A model generated the notes under the pieces. The model did no database searches, was not told where the DNA came from, and worked only from the letters and a program-made list of their open reading frames with translations. A stretch of 64,000 nt of DNA from Cenococcum geophilum 1.58 (taxonomy: Eukaryota; Ascomycota; Dothideomycetes; Gloniales; Gloniaceae), in assembly GCA_001692895.1 (NCBI GenBank), contig KV748194.1:868001-932000 (forward strand). Reading direction: 5' to 3'. Of the stretch, positions 11,715-24,380 are shown in pieces (within the stretch, counting starts at the first letter, position 1; each line of letters begins with the position of its first letter). The translations under genes and the position numbers were made by a program.

Positions 11715-12872
11715 ACTATAGGCTGCTTTAAATGCTGGTAGAAATTTAAGCTTTATAACGTAGAAGATGTGGTTACAAACTAGGTTATTAACCTACTATT
11801 TATACGCGCGCTTTAAAGGCGCAAAGCAGCCTATATCTAGTGGCTATAGTAGATATAACGCGTATACTAGCATGTAAAGCGTAAAAATATTCTTCTATTT
11901 ACAGAGCTGTTAAAATTTAAGAGATTAATGGCTCTTATAACCGTCGATTACTAGTAGGCGATGTGTGCCTATTATATAATGCTGCGTATGCCTATCGAAG
12001 TGCTCTAGCCATTTAACACCCAGCTAATTAGTCGTCTAGCTATTCTCGCTTAGCGCGATAGCTTATTCTTGTGGTATATTATAGAACTAGGTAGTATAGT
12101 AGTGCTTTTTAGCAAATATAATAAACGGTGGAATTGGCCAGCCTAGAGCATTCACACCCTAGATTACTATAACCTATTCTTAATTGCCTTACTATATAGT
12201 TTTAGGCTAGATACGTCGCTCGGAGCCTATAATAACTTTAGTAGTCGCTATAACACCTATCTAAAATCTAGCTTTATTAAAATTGTACGTGTCTTTATTA
12301 GATATACTATACTTCGCCTTAAAATTGCCTATAAGGTTAAACCAGGGCTCGATAATTCTAGGATTCTTATATAAAGCTCGCTAATAGTCGTACTTCCGAT
12401 TATATTGTGATTTAACCTTAGGCGTCCTTTGTATGTAGTTATATAGCTAGTTAATGCCGACCTTATTAGTAGAGCTAGTAGAGCGCGCAGCGAGTAGTTA
12501 ATTAGCCATTTCTTTTACATGGATAAGCCAAGGCGCGAATCCTTATAAATCTAGGTTGAGAATATACTTAGTAATAGCCTCCTCTTCTAGCTTAGTAAGC
12601 TTTTTTAAATTGGCCTCGCAATCGCGTCGTGAGAGAGTTCCACCGCGTTGTCGTTGAAGGGTCGCTTAAGAGACATCGTAAATTGCTATAGCGCGTCGCA
12701 CGCTATGGAATTGGTTCTGCTTAATAGCTGAGATAGCTAGGGCTATCCTGCCTTCTTAATAGCTTGATTGAGGGTTGTGTTGTTATTTTATAGTAGTTAA
12801 TAGTTAACGCGTCGTGATTTCTTAGTGGGGTGGCTCACTCGCTCGTGTGGCTTACTCGCTTGTGGAATACGT

Positions 12873-13162
12873 TAATATAACCTAGTTTTATAATAAATTT
12901 AATAAAATTAATTTTCCTTATAAAGAACTTATATTTCTTAATTACTACTAGTATTTGCTCTTCTTATAGTCTCTTTAAAACCCATTTAACGTATTCTCCG
13001 TGTTCTTCCTTACTTATTAAGTAGATAATAATATCGTTAAGGTATACCATAATAAACTTATTAAGGTATTTTCCTAATATACTATTAATTTACTTCTAAA
13101 ATATTACTAGTATATTTATAAGTCCGAATTATATAACTAATAGTTTATATAGTCCTTCCTTT
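12873..13162 (-). pseudogene. A2 segment 2: RT core
   Basis: It aligns with A1 from about 5960 to 6245. The reverse-transcriptase catalytic box at 13033-13044 reads YLND. It ends at the CCTTT target duplication (13158-13162) of element B. Confidence 0.85.
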
Positions 13163-13209
13163 TATTACGGCGCTAGTGGAAACTAGTGAAAGCTAGTGGA
13201 TTATAGCTA

Positions 13210-15262
13210 CAGTCAAACCCCCTTATAACGATACGACTTATTTAGCCGACCGTATCGTAATACCAAGGGTATCGTTATATTTAGTATTTGTATATAAAAT
13301 GCACTAAAAATTAAAATTAGGTAATGATATTATATATCTACACCTGCGAAGTCGCAATTGAGCGATTGGCTACACTAAAATACGTCGTAATTGATTGCTG
13401 TTTGGTGTTCTGACTTCGTCGATTTTGGAGTCGTCGCTCGTGCCTCAATAGAGTCGTAATTATGTCTCTATTATAATCTCCCTGCTATTCCTTATAAAGA
13501 TAAAGCTTTTATAAGGCGTTAAGCGCCTTATTAAGCTTGATTTGGGGTTACTTAACGACTTCCTTATCTGTCTCTGCATCGCAATCGGGCCCTGTGTAGA
13601 GCTCTGCTATGTGCTTAATAAGATCCTCCGTCGAATCCTTTACTTCCTCACCTGGTAGCTCAATAAAATCCTGAATATTCGTCACGGCACAGATTCTTCC
13701 TACTACTTGCAGCTCTTCTGCCATTGCCTGTAGCTTATTGATAATAGGAGGATCTATATAACCCTGGGGGCGAGGCCGTGGGCCTATACAAGAGCTAAAT
13801 AGTGTAGATTTGATAAAGCAGTTCTTAATTATCTGCGGTGTAACCTCCTGCTAAGCTGCAATTACCTATTAAATTGCCTATAGGACATGCATCTGCTTAA
13901 TTAGATCTTAGTTTTTAAGTAACTGCTCTACTATAAACCGCATCCAATATCTTTGGTAGAAGAGCTTAAAGTTTACAATTATCCCTTGGTTAAGAGGCTG
14001 GTATACGGAGATGTAATTTGGGGGAAGGAACTCGACGTGCGTATTCTTAAGAGAGCCGTTCTTAGAGGTCGTTTGAACAGCTGCTTTGTGAGCGCTAAAG
14101 CCGTTAATTAGGAGGAGCACCTTCTTGCTAGATATCCTTTTGTTAAACTAGGTAAGCTAATTAAGCATAATAACCGTTATTATCTAGGCCTTCTTATTAT
14201 ACCTCTAGATAATATCTAATAAGGCTATATTAACTTTATTAGCCGCAAAGCAACGTAGCTGTTATACTAAGCTAATTACAAAAAGAGGAAGCTTTTTAGA
14301 GCCATCTGTATTGCAGCAATTGCCTAGAGAGATTTATGCCTTTTGCTTCTTTATTCCTGATTAAGCCTTAGTAGCTAATATAGTATCCGGTATAGCCTTC
14401 TAAAATAGCCCTGTCTTATCCATATTGAAAATATCCTTTGGTGGATAAGGTGCGATAATTGCTTAAAGCTCGATTATGCGATCCTCTGCTCCCTCTATAT
14501 TAACTAAGGCAGCCTTACCGTGCTGCTTTCTTTTGCGAATATTGTTGCGAGATTTAAAGCCTTCCAACCAGCCAGTAGACCACTTTAGCTCCGCTGTCTT
14601 AGCTAATGCAGGTATCCGTTACTATAACTAAGCAGCAGCAATATGTATAAGCTTGCCAGAAATAGGAATGCGAGAGTTCTATAGGCGTTAGTGCCACTTA
14701 AAGAGAGCTTCTTCTAAAAGAGGTTGTTTAGCGTCCCTCTTGCGCTCTCGCCTGCCTTGCCCGCGTGGCAATTTAGCTATATTAAGGTGCTTAAACTTAT
14801 TACTAAGTATTTCCGATATTAAGGATTAATTAATTCTGCGACGGAAGAAGTTAGTAGCCCATTAAGCGAGCTGGCTTTGTAATAGGTGGGGGTGACTTTA
14901 GTAGTAGGCGCGTATTTTTTAGCGTTTGAAGTCGGAAAACCTATAACGGCGTTGCCTTTTAAAATTTTAATGTCTTGCTATAGTAAATAAGGTAGAATTA
15001 GGTATAGAGAGTAAGATCTAAGGGTTATTTTAATAGATTTAAATTGTTGTGTGGTAGTTATTAATGGCTAAATATACGGTGAGTAAGCGTTAAATCTAAT
15101 GAATCAAAATCTGCTTATACTGATATTGGTGAGATAACTTAACGATATTACCAAAAGCCAGAATATCGTAATATTACACTAAAAAAGGACTGATTAAGGA
15201 TATATATCGTAATATAGACAATATCGTTATATACCCTATATCGTTATAAGGGGGTTTGACTG
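13210..15262 (-). mobile_element. Pogo/Tigger-like DNA transposon H
   Basis: 2053 bp. The terminal inverted repeats are CAGTCAAACCCCCTTATAAC at the left and its complement at the right. It is flanked by TA (13208-13209 and 15263-15264). The element lies inside the 5' LTR of B and must be younger than B. It keeps many CA and TG dinucleotides, so it is only moderately RIP-mutated. Confidence 0.93.
13548..14900 (-). pseudogene. H transposase (DDE_1, pogo/Tigger type), decayed
   Basis: The minus-strand frame runs from about 14900 to a stop at 13548. The N-terminal part has a CENP-B/Tc5-like DNA-binding region (LPRGQGRRERKRDAKQPLL, then WSTGWLEGFKSRNNI). The catalytic core follows. The first acidic site reads NMDKTGLF (Asp kept, Glu changed to Lys). 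The second, LLLINGFSAH (about 14090-14117), has Asn for Asp. The third, QPLNQGII, also has Asn for Asp. A 70-codon stretch at 13908-14120 is still open. Expected Trp and Gln codons are TAG or TAA elsewhere. The C-terminal tail is acidic. The enzyme family cuts and pastes at TA sites; with two catalytic residues lost this copy is dead. Confidence 0.88.
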
Positions 15263-15707
15263 TAGTAGATATTAGTAGATTGTGGCAGATAATCGCAGAC
15301 AGTTTTATACAGTTTTAGATAATTATTATTACGTAACTAGAGGATTATATATAACGTTAAGCGGCGCTACCTTCTGTTTCCTTTCCTTTTTTTTAGCTTT
15401 AGATTCTTGTTTATAGACTACCAATTATATAGGCTTGCGCGTTACTCTTGCCGTACTTATGCCTTAATTAACTAAGTTGCTAATATTATTTAAAGCTCGT
15501 CTACTCTTCTTCCTAAGAAGGAACTTAAAAATATTTATAGACTATAAATAAGAATAGAATATAGAAGTAGACCTAAAGACTATTACTAGAACTTAAAGAA
15601 CAAAATAAAACTAGAAGAATAGAAAAGAATAATAAGACCTATAAAATATGTATAGACTAGAACCCCTATAAAATCCTATTAAAAGTTACCCTAATAACCG
15701 TATTACT

Positions 15708-16850
15708 ATGCTAAGAACTATAGTGGCCGGCAAAGCAGCTATAGGACCTTTAAATACCTCTAATGGTAAAATAATAACTAACTTAAACTTCTAGGTGGAG
15801 CTTATAGCAGCTAATACTAAAATTAAATAACTTTAAGAGCTGCTTAAAGCTAGAGAACCTCCTATACCTAGTAAAGAGTTATTAGACACCTAGAGACTTA
15901 CTATAGTCCTTAAGGCCCTAGCCTAACGTATAGTATTAGCATTATTATAGTCCGCGAAGGTTGCGGACCCCCTATTACTTATAGACGGAACTAACCCTAT
16001 ATTTAATAATTAGAAGCTTTAATTATAGAATAAGCTTAAAGTTAATGCAGACTACTTCCCTACTACTTAGGCTAAAATGGCCTACGTCTTTAGCCGTACT
16101 AGTAGGGATATATAAACGTACCTACGTCCGCGATATGTATAGGACTTAGTAGATCTCTTCCTCTCTAGAAAAGAGATAATTATTTACCTATCTTCTATTT
16201 ATTAGGACCCCTTTAAAGTATAAAATGCCTGACTTAATTATAAAAGCCTAAATATAAAAATAATAGAGACCTTTTTAGCTTTTTAGACCCGCTTTTTATA
16301 CCTAGCTAGCTAAGCTTAAATTCCCTAGAAAGATTTAATGCTAGACCTATTTAATAAGCTTACCCTAGACCTATAGCGAGCCGTATTGCCGGTTTTTACT
16401 ACTATATAGAACGCTAAAGGAACTTATAAACTAGTACTTGGCTATTAATTAAGGCCTCTATTAAATTAAGGCATATGCCAAACGGTATAAAGCTAGAAAC
16501 CCTTTAAATCAGACTATAAGTTATATGAGAACGGCCCGCAATGCCCTAGCACAATTAGTAACCCTATAACACTACCTATATAGCTTACCGCTAATTTAGT
16601 AGCTAGCCGTACGGCTAGTCCTGCTATAGGTCTGGTAAATGCTTAGCCTATATACAATAACCCCCGTATATAGGCCCTTAGTGATTAAGGAGCTTGCTTT
16701 TCTTGCGGTTAGAAAGGCTACTATATAGAGAATTGCCTAATAAATATAAAAGCGGACGAGATTCTATTAATTTAGAAAGATAGCATAAAGTTAGAAAAAG
16801 AGAAACCCTAAAGGAAGACTCCTCTTTAAGGTTAAAAGGGATTAATATAT
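15708..16850 (+). pseudogene. B gag with zinc knuckle (decayed)
   Basis: The likely start is the ATG at 15708 (MLRTIVAGKAA). The gag core is recognisable at about 15975-16400: LLLIDGTNPIFNN, KMAYVFSRTSRDI, YLRPRY, DPFKVQNAQLNYKSLNIK and FLAFQTRFLYLA, all typical of fungal chromovirus gag. A CCHC knuckle lies at 16695-16736 (CFSCGXKGYYIENC, X being a stop) with the His changed to Tyr. Gag would coat element RNA. Stops are TAG and TAA at Gln positions. Confidence 0.82.
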
Positions 16851-18440
16851 TAGATATTAATCTAGGTCAGCTAGTTAATAAAAGAAGCTATACTATCCCT
16901 TATACTTTATTCCGTAATAGATACTAAGTTTTAACCTCTACTTTAGCTAACTCTAGAGTAAATGCTTTTGCCTTAATAGACACCTAATATACTATAAAGC
17001 TAGCTAACTTTCTAAATATACCTATTAAAGAACTGCCTAAACTAATTCCTATCCGTAGGTATAACGGGCGGATAGGACTACCTATTATAACTATCTTGCG
17101 GATTTATCTCTATATTAACAGATAAAGGTAATATAATCTCCCCTTCCTTATTACGGACCTAGGTAGCTATAATATAATCTTAAAACGAAAATAGCTAGCC
17201 TATTTAGGCTTATAGCTTAACGTATAGAGTAGACGGCTTATCTAGCCCGAAACTCTACCCCTAACCCCTTCCTTTATAAAAGAAATTAGTATTATAATAG
17301 AAAGCCTTATACGGCCCTAGGTTAATACTATTTACTAGGCTAATACTATACGTAGAGACTAGGCCTTTAAGAAAGATATATAGCTTAATTCGCAACGGAT
17401 CCGTATACTATGTCGCCCCTAAACTACCTATGTTATGCCACCCGTATTAAAGACCTAGGAAGTTAATAGTGACCTAAAAAAGCCCCCTATAGAGAGCTTA
17501 GGCCCTATATAGCTACAAAGAATAATAAGGGACGTTAAACGTTATACTAAACTAATAAATTAGAGGGATAACCTGTAGAAGATAAAATAGGAGCTAAGAA
17601 AGATTATAAACCCTAAACTATAAAATATAGTCCGGAAAACGGCTATAAGGAAACCAGTAGACCTCTTACTAGTTAATATCTACTGTATTAGTGCCGTAGG
17701 ATTTTACTAGAATTTGGTTTAGCCTAATACTATTACCTTTATAACGAGCTTATATAAAATTAATTAAATAATTAAGGAAAAGGAAAGCAAGCTTAGCGGA
17801 TAAGAAAGTAAGCTTATAGATAAGGAACTAGTAGAATAAAAGCTGCCCTATTAATACTAGAAATTTAAGGACGTATTTTCTAAAGTAGCGTCTAATATAT
17901 TTCTACCTTACTAACTATATAACTATAAGATCGAGATTAAGTAGGGCAAGGAAAACACCCTTAGCTTTAGCCCCCTTTATTAGCAGTCTATTACCAAATT
18001 ATAGGCCATAAAGTAGTATCTTATTAATAACCTAAATAAGGGCTTTATTAAGCCTAGCTAAGCCCCTTTTACCTTACTTATTCTCTTTATTATAAAGCTA
18101 AATAGAGGACTCTACTTTTATATTAACTACTATAAGCTAAATAATATAACCCGCAAGGACCACTATCTACTTCCCCTATTTAATAAGACTTTAGCCTAAA
18201 TAAGTAGAGCTAAGGGCTTTATAAAGCTTAATATCCCCTAGGCCTTTTACTAAATTAGAATAAACCCCGGGTTTAAGGATTTTATTATATTTTAGACCTA
18301 TTACAGGACATATAAATATAAGGTACTCCCTTTTAGACTAACTAATAGACTAGCTACATATTAGCGGTATATAAATAATATACTCTTTAACTACCTTAAC
18401 GACTTCTATATAGCCTATTTAGATAATATTATAATCTACT
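16851..18440 (+). pseudogene. B pol, first part: protease region and RT up to the active site
   Basis: A protease-like region at about 16960-17200 is poorly conserved. It is followed by a spacer and the RT fingers/palm, with words such as GFIKPSQAPFTLLILFI, RGLYFYINYYKLN and LPFRLTN. The catalytic box at 18416-18427 reads YLDN (second Asp to Asn). Element E entered directly after IIIY, at CTACT (18436-18440). The frame resumes at 31755. Confidence 0.82.
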
Positions 18441-18749
18441 TGTAACGGAATCCCCCGAGAGATACATATCCAATAAAACAGTAGGAGGTTTTATCTATGT
18501 CCCATTTATATTCCAGAAGATATAGTCAGATAGGTTAGGGGCAAAAGGTTTTACTAGCGTCTTGAAAGAAATATATAGGAAGCTAGTTCCCCTCTAGAAA
18601 AGAACTAGCGATTAGTCTCTAAATAGAAGCGGTTAGAAGCATTTATCCTTTAATATATAAAAACTTATTCTACCTTTAACTTACCTTCTACTTACCAGTG
18701 ACACTATTAATTAGATAATTATACGTTCTAATTAGGCTGGCCTCTTATA
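18441..18749 (+). repeat. E 5' LTR
   Basis: 309 bp. It aligns with 31446-31754 over its whole length; differences are transitions. It ends CTCTTATA. Confidence 0.9.
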
Positions 18750-19042
18750 ATTTTAATTACTCTTAATCCTTTACGGAAGGAACGTACGGCTATTAATTAA
18801 TAATAACGGGCCATACCTCCTTACCCCTTAAAACAACGCCCCCACCGTAAGAGGCTTAGAGAGTCTCCCTAAAGAAGCGCATTCCCTCTTCCTACGAAGA
18901 AGCTACGGCTAGTCCATCCAGCCTTACAAGACCCTTAAAAACGATTACCGCTAGGGAGTTATTAGAGCAGTCGCTATACAAGACCCTATAAAAAACAAAA
19001 GAGTTAGAGATATAATTAAGATAAGTATATTAGGATTACTAA
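18750..19042 (+). pseudogene. E leader and gag N-terminus, up to the F1 insertion
   Basis: The sequence reads toward GYNGPYLLTP-like and PTVRGLESL words, then a charged stretch (SIQPYKTLKNDYR). It breaks at the 15-bp duplication TATTAGGATTACTAA (19028-19042), where LINE F1 entered. The frame continues after 24672. Confidence 0.6.
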
Positions 19043-19269
19043 TTCGTAACGGTGCAACCGAACGACCCCTTAGGTTAATAGATATTATAGATCTTTATAT
19101 AACGTCTTAAGGAACTTAAATAACTTTGGAGCTCTTGCTGCACCCGGCCCAAAAAGACTAAAACCAACTAAAAGAACCCTGTAAAACGCCTAGAGAATCC
19201 CCCTAAGATGCATGCATCGCAGGGGAGGCATACGTTAACGACGGTGGTTCGCACTTGCGCGCGACCGCC

Positions 19270-20900
19270 AGAACTACGCCTAGTAATGGCCCTCCATAAT
19301 AAAGACGGGCGAATGCTATACCATAAAGCGGAAATACCTTTATTAAGAAGGCATCTAATAAAATATAAAGCCTACTAGACGCGTCTAGTGCCTAAAATTA
19401 TAGGGGAGTAACTGTTAGCTATAACGATCTAATATAGCTAGTAGAATGGCTCCGCTAGTCCAGCGAACCTTAGGTACCCCTCTAGTAAACCCTTAATTAA
19501 ATCCTCCAACGGCTAAGTAAAATTAAAAATAAATAAAAACCCCCTTTACTGGCGAACCGCACCTAGGCCACTATAGCTATGCTTTTACAGCACAGGGAAC
19601 TTACCCCCCTTAAGATAATAACTAGGTATATAATTATAATATAACTAAATATAGAAAAAGCAGAGGGGCTTAGGGGATAATTAGAAATAGAAGTCCTTAT
19701 AAAAATCCGCAAAGAGGTTTATAACGCTATTGCGGTCTAACACCTTAGGAGCAGAGATATTAGAGTTACCCTAAAGGACTAATAGGTAAAGGAACGAGCC
19801 GTAAGGGTAGGGGATAGGCTAGGAGAACGTATTAGTATAAAAGTACTCCGCGAGGATTACCCAGTTAAAGTCCTAGCGGTCCCTATAAGCCTTAGGGTAG
19901 AAAAGGGACGCCAGGTAGATAATACAGTAATTATATAAAAGATAGTAAGATAAACGGAACGCCTTATATTAGGACTTAAGATCACCCAAATCTAATAGCT
20001 TTAATAGGAAAATGTAAACTAAGCAAATAATAAGAATAATAAGAGGATATAAGGGTTGCTAGAGACTCGCTAGGGAGACGCCGGATAAATATATGGCTCC
20101 CTTATTGTTAGTATATATATACTAAAAATATAAAAACTCCTTATCTAAAAAGGAATAATTATAAACGGCCTTATATATAATATAAGGCTTTATAACTACA
20201 GACTACGCCTAAAATAATGCTATTGCTGCGTATAATAGGGATACACCTAATCTACATACGCAGTATAGGTGTGCTGCGGCCATTATATAGGCCCCTATGA
20301 TATAAGACACTGTTTAAATTAAGACTAAATAAAATGCGTAAACTGCTACTAAAGTATATATAAGGTATAGGAGAGAGAAGACTATATTAAATATAGGAGA
20401 CGGAAGGTAAGGGCTTAATAGCTGCGGGAATAATTGTATGTGAGGTTATATAAATGGAAATAATAAGCGATAAGCTAGGGGGGCGTAGGTGCCCTTTTAG
20501 CGTTTCCTACCTTTAATACTAGGGGGCTAGGCTAGCTAACCTAAGCCTTAATAGGCTAGAAGCGATGCCGCGTAATATTACTAGACCGTATAGGGATATA
20601 AGGGTTATAGGGGATATAAGGGAGAGGACGCCCTATAGGAAGACCCTTATGGATAGCTATAGCAAGCTTAAGACTAGGATAATTAAGAATTAGACTTAAC
20701 GCGGTAAATATAATATTCGCAGCTAACTCTTAAAGGGTGTATAGCTAACTAGTAAGAATAGGGGAAGAACTGGAGATAATAATAGATTTAAATATAGAAG
20801 TGCTAGTAGGAATATAAGACACGGAAATGGAAAGCTCTATATAAAATAAGTAGTAACTAGGGTGCAGATATAAAAGATAGAAGTTCTAAATATTTTAGAA
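19270..20900 (+). pseudogene. F1 ORF1 (nucleic-acid-binding, decayed)
   Basis: ORF1 of Tad1-like LINEs is a gag-like RNA-binding protein. Here a charged, Gln-rich frame (about 19700-20000, VYNAIAVQHLRSRDIRVTL) leads to a region around 20210-20330 (YNRDTPNLHTQYRCAAA). That region fits degenerate zinc knuckles whose Cys have turned to Tyr or Arg. The frame is heavily broken by TAG and TAA, and I could not place its start. Confidence 0.6.
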
Positions 20901-20959
20901 AAAGTAGAAATAGAAGAAGCGAGGAATAATAGAGAGGCGAAGGACCCTTGCCGGGGGTC

Positions 20960-23900
20960 CGCCACCTATCCATTATATAGTATAACTGTGGCAATATAAA
21001 CCACCGTCTTATAAGGCCCTTACTAGATAGCCTAGACCTAAAGAAATACTATATCCTTGCTATATAAGAGCCGTACTATAATACCTACATATAATTAATA
21101 TACTGCCCCTAAGGATTCCAGCTCCTATACAAACCAAAAGTAGCTACACGCGTGTGCTTTATGATTAGCAAGACTATTAGCCTATCCTTATAGTTATAGT
21201 AGGCAGTTAATCTAGATATTATAGTTATAATAATTTAGATATATAGAGGACCGGTATAAATTATTAATATATATAACCCTAGGGTTAAAGGGGTCCTATA
21301 AATAGAGAATATTATATTGGTAATAAGCTTACTTAAAACTAAAGGTATAGAGTCTATCTTATTAGGAGACATAAACCTCTACCACCCGCAGTAGGGGGGT
21401 ATCTATATTGCTGCTAAATAATAGGTAGAGTGCCTACTAAAAGCTATAGACACCTAGGGCCTTAAGCTGGCTACCCCCCCTAGAGTAATTATATGGCAAT
21501 AAGGATCTGCTAAAAGTATAATTAACCTTATATTTATGGACGAAGGCCTATACTAGAGACTTAAAAGGTATAACCCCGAAGAAAAATAGGCACTTACTTT
21601 AGACCATATCCCTATCTAGATATAGCTAGATTTAGATATTAAGGCGCAACTAAATAGTAAAAGATATGTAATAAGGATGCTTAAGGCAGACAGCTTCCTT
21701 AATATAGTTAAATAACAACTCTAAGACCTAGAAGAAATCTACCTAATACCAAATAAGCGAGGCTTATTAGCTACCCCTAAGGAAATTAACTAAAGACTAG
21801 AAAGGATCTAGGCAGCGATTAAAAATAGGTTAAAAGAGCACTGCCCGGTCTTAAGACTAGGCCCCTACGCGTAATATATATGGTCTATATAATGCGCGGT
21901 TCTTATAGCTAGCCAATAATAAGTAAGAAGGAAATACTTAAGTAGCTATAACCCTAAAGATAAGAGACGATATAAAGACATAAGAAACTAGTTAAAGAAT
22001 ACCCTAAAAAAAGAAGTAAGGAATAACTGGAGATAATTTATAAATAAGTATACTTTTAACCTGAGCCTCCCCTATAATAAGGGCCTGTGGGCTATAGCGA
22101 AATAGGTAAAGAAAAAGGTAGGGTGACTAGTAGAAGACTTATACTTATTACCCCTATAAAGAGCAGGGGAATTATAGGCCACTAATAATAACGATAAGAA
22201 GGTAAAGATCCTTATAAAAAGGTTCTTCCCCTAATTAGCTCTAGCAGACCTTAGTGATATTATAGGTGAAACACCGGTGACTTACCTATAGGTTGACAGC
22301 GATATGATAATAGAGGAAATGGCTAGAACTATTAGCCGCCTTTTAAATAATATAGCACTAGGACTAGATGGGATTCTAAATAAGGCCCTAAAGACCTATA
22401 GACCACTTATAGCACCCTGGCTTATAGATGTAGCTAGAGCATACTTTACTATAGGCTATTACCCGTAACTTGGAAGATCTATAACGACGGTTATTCTATA
22501 AAAAGAAGGTAAAGTAGATTACTTAATCCTAGGAAGCTGCCGCTCTATTGCTTTAGAAAACACCCTTAGTAAGATCTTAAAAAAGGTAATAGCGGACTAT
22601 ATAGCAGACACGGCTAAGGAACACGCCCTACTACTATAGAGCTAAATAGGGGCAAGAAAGAACTACTTAATACTATTAGCACTTACGCTACTTGCTACTA
22701 CTATTAAATCTATATAGGTAATGCGAAGGGACTTTATAGTATTAATGCTCAGCCTAGATATTAGTGGCGCCTATAATAACGTACCCTATAAGCGTCTCTT
22801 ATATATCCTTAGGGTAAAAGGCTTCCTAGAATGGATTATATAATTTGTTTAAGGGTTTACAGGTTAAAAAGAAATATTACTAGTCTTTAGCGGATACTAG
22901 AGCCCCCCTATTATAGTTATAACAGGAATACTATAAGGATTACCCCTCTTACCTATACTCTTCCTTTTCTTTATAAGCAACCTGCTTAACTCCTTTAAGG
23001 AAGGGGCGACTTAGGGGATAGGCTTTATCGATAATATAAACCTAATTATATACGGGCCAACAGCCGCAAAGAATTGTAGAATACTAGAGAAAGCTTATAA
23101 TACCTATATAGAATGGGCAAGATAATATAGAGTCCAATTCTTACTAGAGAAATACTAGCTAATCTATTTTATAAGAAAACGCAACTAATCTATAGATCTC
23201 TAGTATATAATTTACATTTAAGGCTTTAGGGGTTAACTAGTTTAGGGCCTAAGGGTATTAGGAGTATGGGTAGATAGTAAGCTCTAGTAGAGTATATATA
23301 CGGCGTAAGTGGCCTATAAGGGCTAAGTATAGTATATTGCATTATCTAGGATCGTTAATTCTATATAGGGTCTATACTTCTAGAGGTCACGCCTACTATA
23401 TATAGCAGTTATCTGGCCAACCATAACGTATAGGTCCAGTATTTGGGCTATTAGAGAATCTGAAAAAGGCCCCCCTAAGTCGCTCCTTAAACCACTCTAA
23501 AAGGTCCAAATAGCCTACCTTTAGAGTATAATAGGCGTATATAAGTAAACGGCCACAGCACTACTTATAAAGGAAGCTAATATCCCCCCCCTATAACTAT
23601 ATATTAAAGCTGCCGTAATATAAAGGGCGTAAAATAAACGTAACTCTAATATTATAAAGTATATTAAGACACGCCTAAATAAACTATGGAGGGACCTTAG
23701 GGCGCCCTATAGGAGAATAAACTAATAACCCTAAAGTAGGGAAGATAAATTAGAGAAATAAGTGAAGAAAGTAGAAGAAAAATGGTACTGCTTTAGGGCC
23801 CAGGCCTATATAGAGGAGAAAGGAAGACGTATAAGAGGCTAGCAAAGATAACAGTAAGAAAAAGAAAGGAGCTAAAGTAGAGCATAAAAGAACGCTAGGA

Positions 23901-24380
23901 AACCATCCACTATAATATAATACTGGTTAGACTAATGCTGGAGAGGTGTATAGGAGTTAAAGGTATAGAGGCTAACTAAGGCAAGAGGAACCTAAGCTGT
24001 AGTATAGTTAACGCTATAGGGGGTAAATACTCTAGGGCTCTAAGAAGGCTTAATAAAGGTAGAAAATATAATAACAACACTCTTAAAAACAGGAATAATA
24101 GGACTAAAAGACTGGCTCTACTAGGTAGGTGTTCTAGTAGGTAGCCTAAGATATAAATGTAGCTAGCTAAGACAGACACCAAAATATATAATACTGTTAT
24201 GCCCCTTACGCACTAACTAAGAAGTAATACTTTTAGTAGCTGGCATAGAGAACTATAATACACTACTCTTAATATAAAAAGGCCTTAAGGCGGTTACCTA
24301 GTGGCTTATTAGCTAAAATGTACTAAACCAGTTCTAGGTTATAAGGGAAATAGTAATAAAGGGTGGGGGGGGGTAAGCAA
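20960..24380 (+). pseudogene. F1 ORF2: endonuclease, RT, C-terminal Cys region (decayed)
   Basis: An endonuclease/exonuclease/phosphatase domain begins near 20985 (YNCGNINHRLIRPLLDSL, ILAIQEPYYNTY, LLGDINLYHP, LDHIPI). The RT follows: ALGLDGILNKALK, SIALENTLSKILKKVIADY, SLDISGAYNNVPYKRLLYIL. The active site at 23024-23035 reads FIDN where FxDD is expected. The C-terminal part (about 24140-24360) resembles the Cys-containing tail of Tad1-like ORF2, with most Cys lost. In active elements the protein nicks DNA and copies element RNA at the nick. Many TAG/TAA stops make this copy inactive. Confidence 0.88.

Larger units (their letters stand above)
10907..12790 (-). pseudogene. P1 transposase (DDE_1, pogo type), decayed and interrupted
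   Basis: The minus-strand reading starts near 12790 with a psq/pogo helix-turn-helix (SAIKQNQFHSVRRAIAIYDV). It continues into a CENP-B-type DNA-binding region (CEANLKKLTKLEEEA) and then the DDE_1 catalytic core. The first acidic position reads NFNKARF where DET is usual, so both the Asp and the Glu are lost. The second (LLVIDGYKS) and third (QPLDIGCF) Asp are retained. Insert S1 splits the frame at 11464-11714, after which the family's typical IGLVPFN segment resumes. The C-terminus is Lys/Arg-rich and ends in a CCHC-type knuckle, CRRCRETRYNLRTY (about 10910-10953), with the His and last Cys turned to Tyr. The stop is at 10907-10909; the start is uncertain. The enzyme would cut and paste the element at TA sites in the nucleus; this copy cannot. 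Confidence 0.85.
10769..12872 (-). mobile_element. Pogo/Fot-like DNA transposon P1
   Basis: 2104 bp, including a 251-bp internal insert. The terminal inverted repeats begin ACGTATTC and extend about 45 bp. The element sits between TA duplications (10767-10768 and 12873-12874). Removing it restores a continuous A-family sequence that matches A1. Each inverted repeat holds two tandem versions of a 17-bp word near ACAAGCGAGTAAGCCAC. Such subterminal duplicates usually bind the transposase. The element is less RIP-mutated than its host A2, which fits later insertion. Confidence 0.9.
13163..15485 (+). repeat. B 5' LTR, split by transposon H
   Basis: The LTR halves are 13163-13209 and 15265-15485, together 268 bp. 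The 3' LTR is 257 bp because it lacks an 11-bp direct repeat of a CTAGTG word present on the left copy. Remaining differences are mostly transitions. Confidence 0.88.

Noticed and set aside
19090-19120. 18-bp match (TAAGGAACTTAAATAACT) between the F1 5' region and G gag at 49925, suggesting shared ancestry of E and G
   Set aside because: The flanks do not align, and the 15-bp duplication places this sequence inside F1. A chance match of Lys/Glu/Leu codons is likelier.
23976-24182. Hydrophobic minus-strand ORF in F1 (membrane-protein look)
   Set aside because: It is the shadow of the charged C-terminal part of LINE ORF2; the complement of Lys/Glu/Gln-rich codons reads Leu/Phe-rich.
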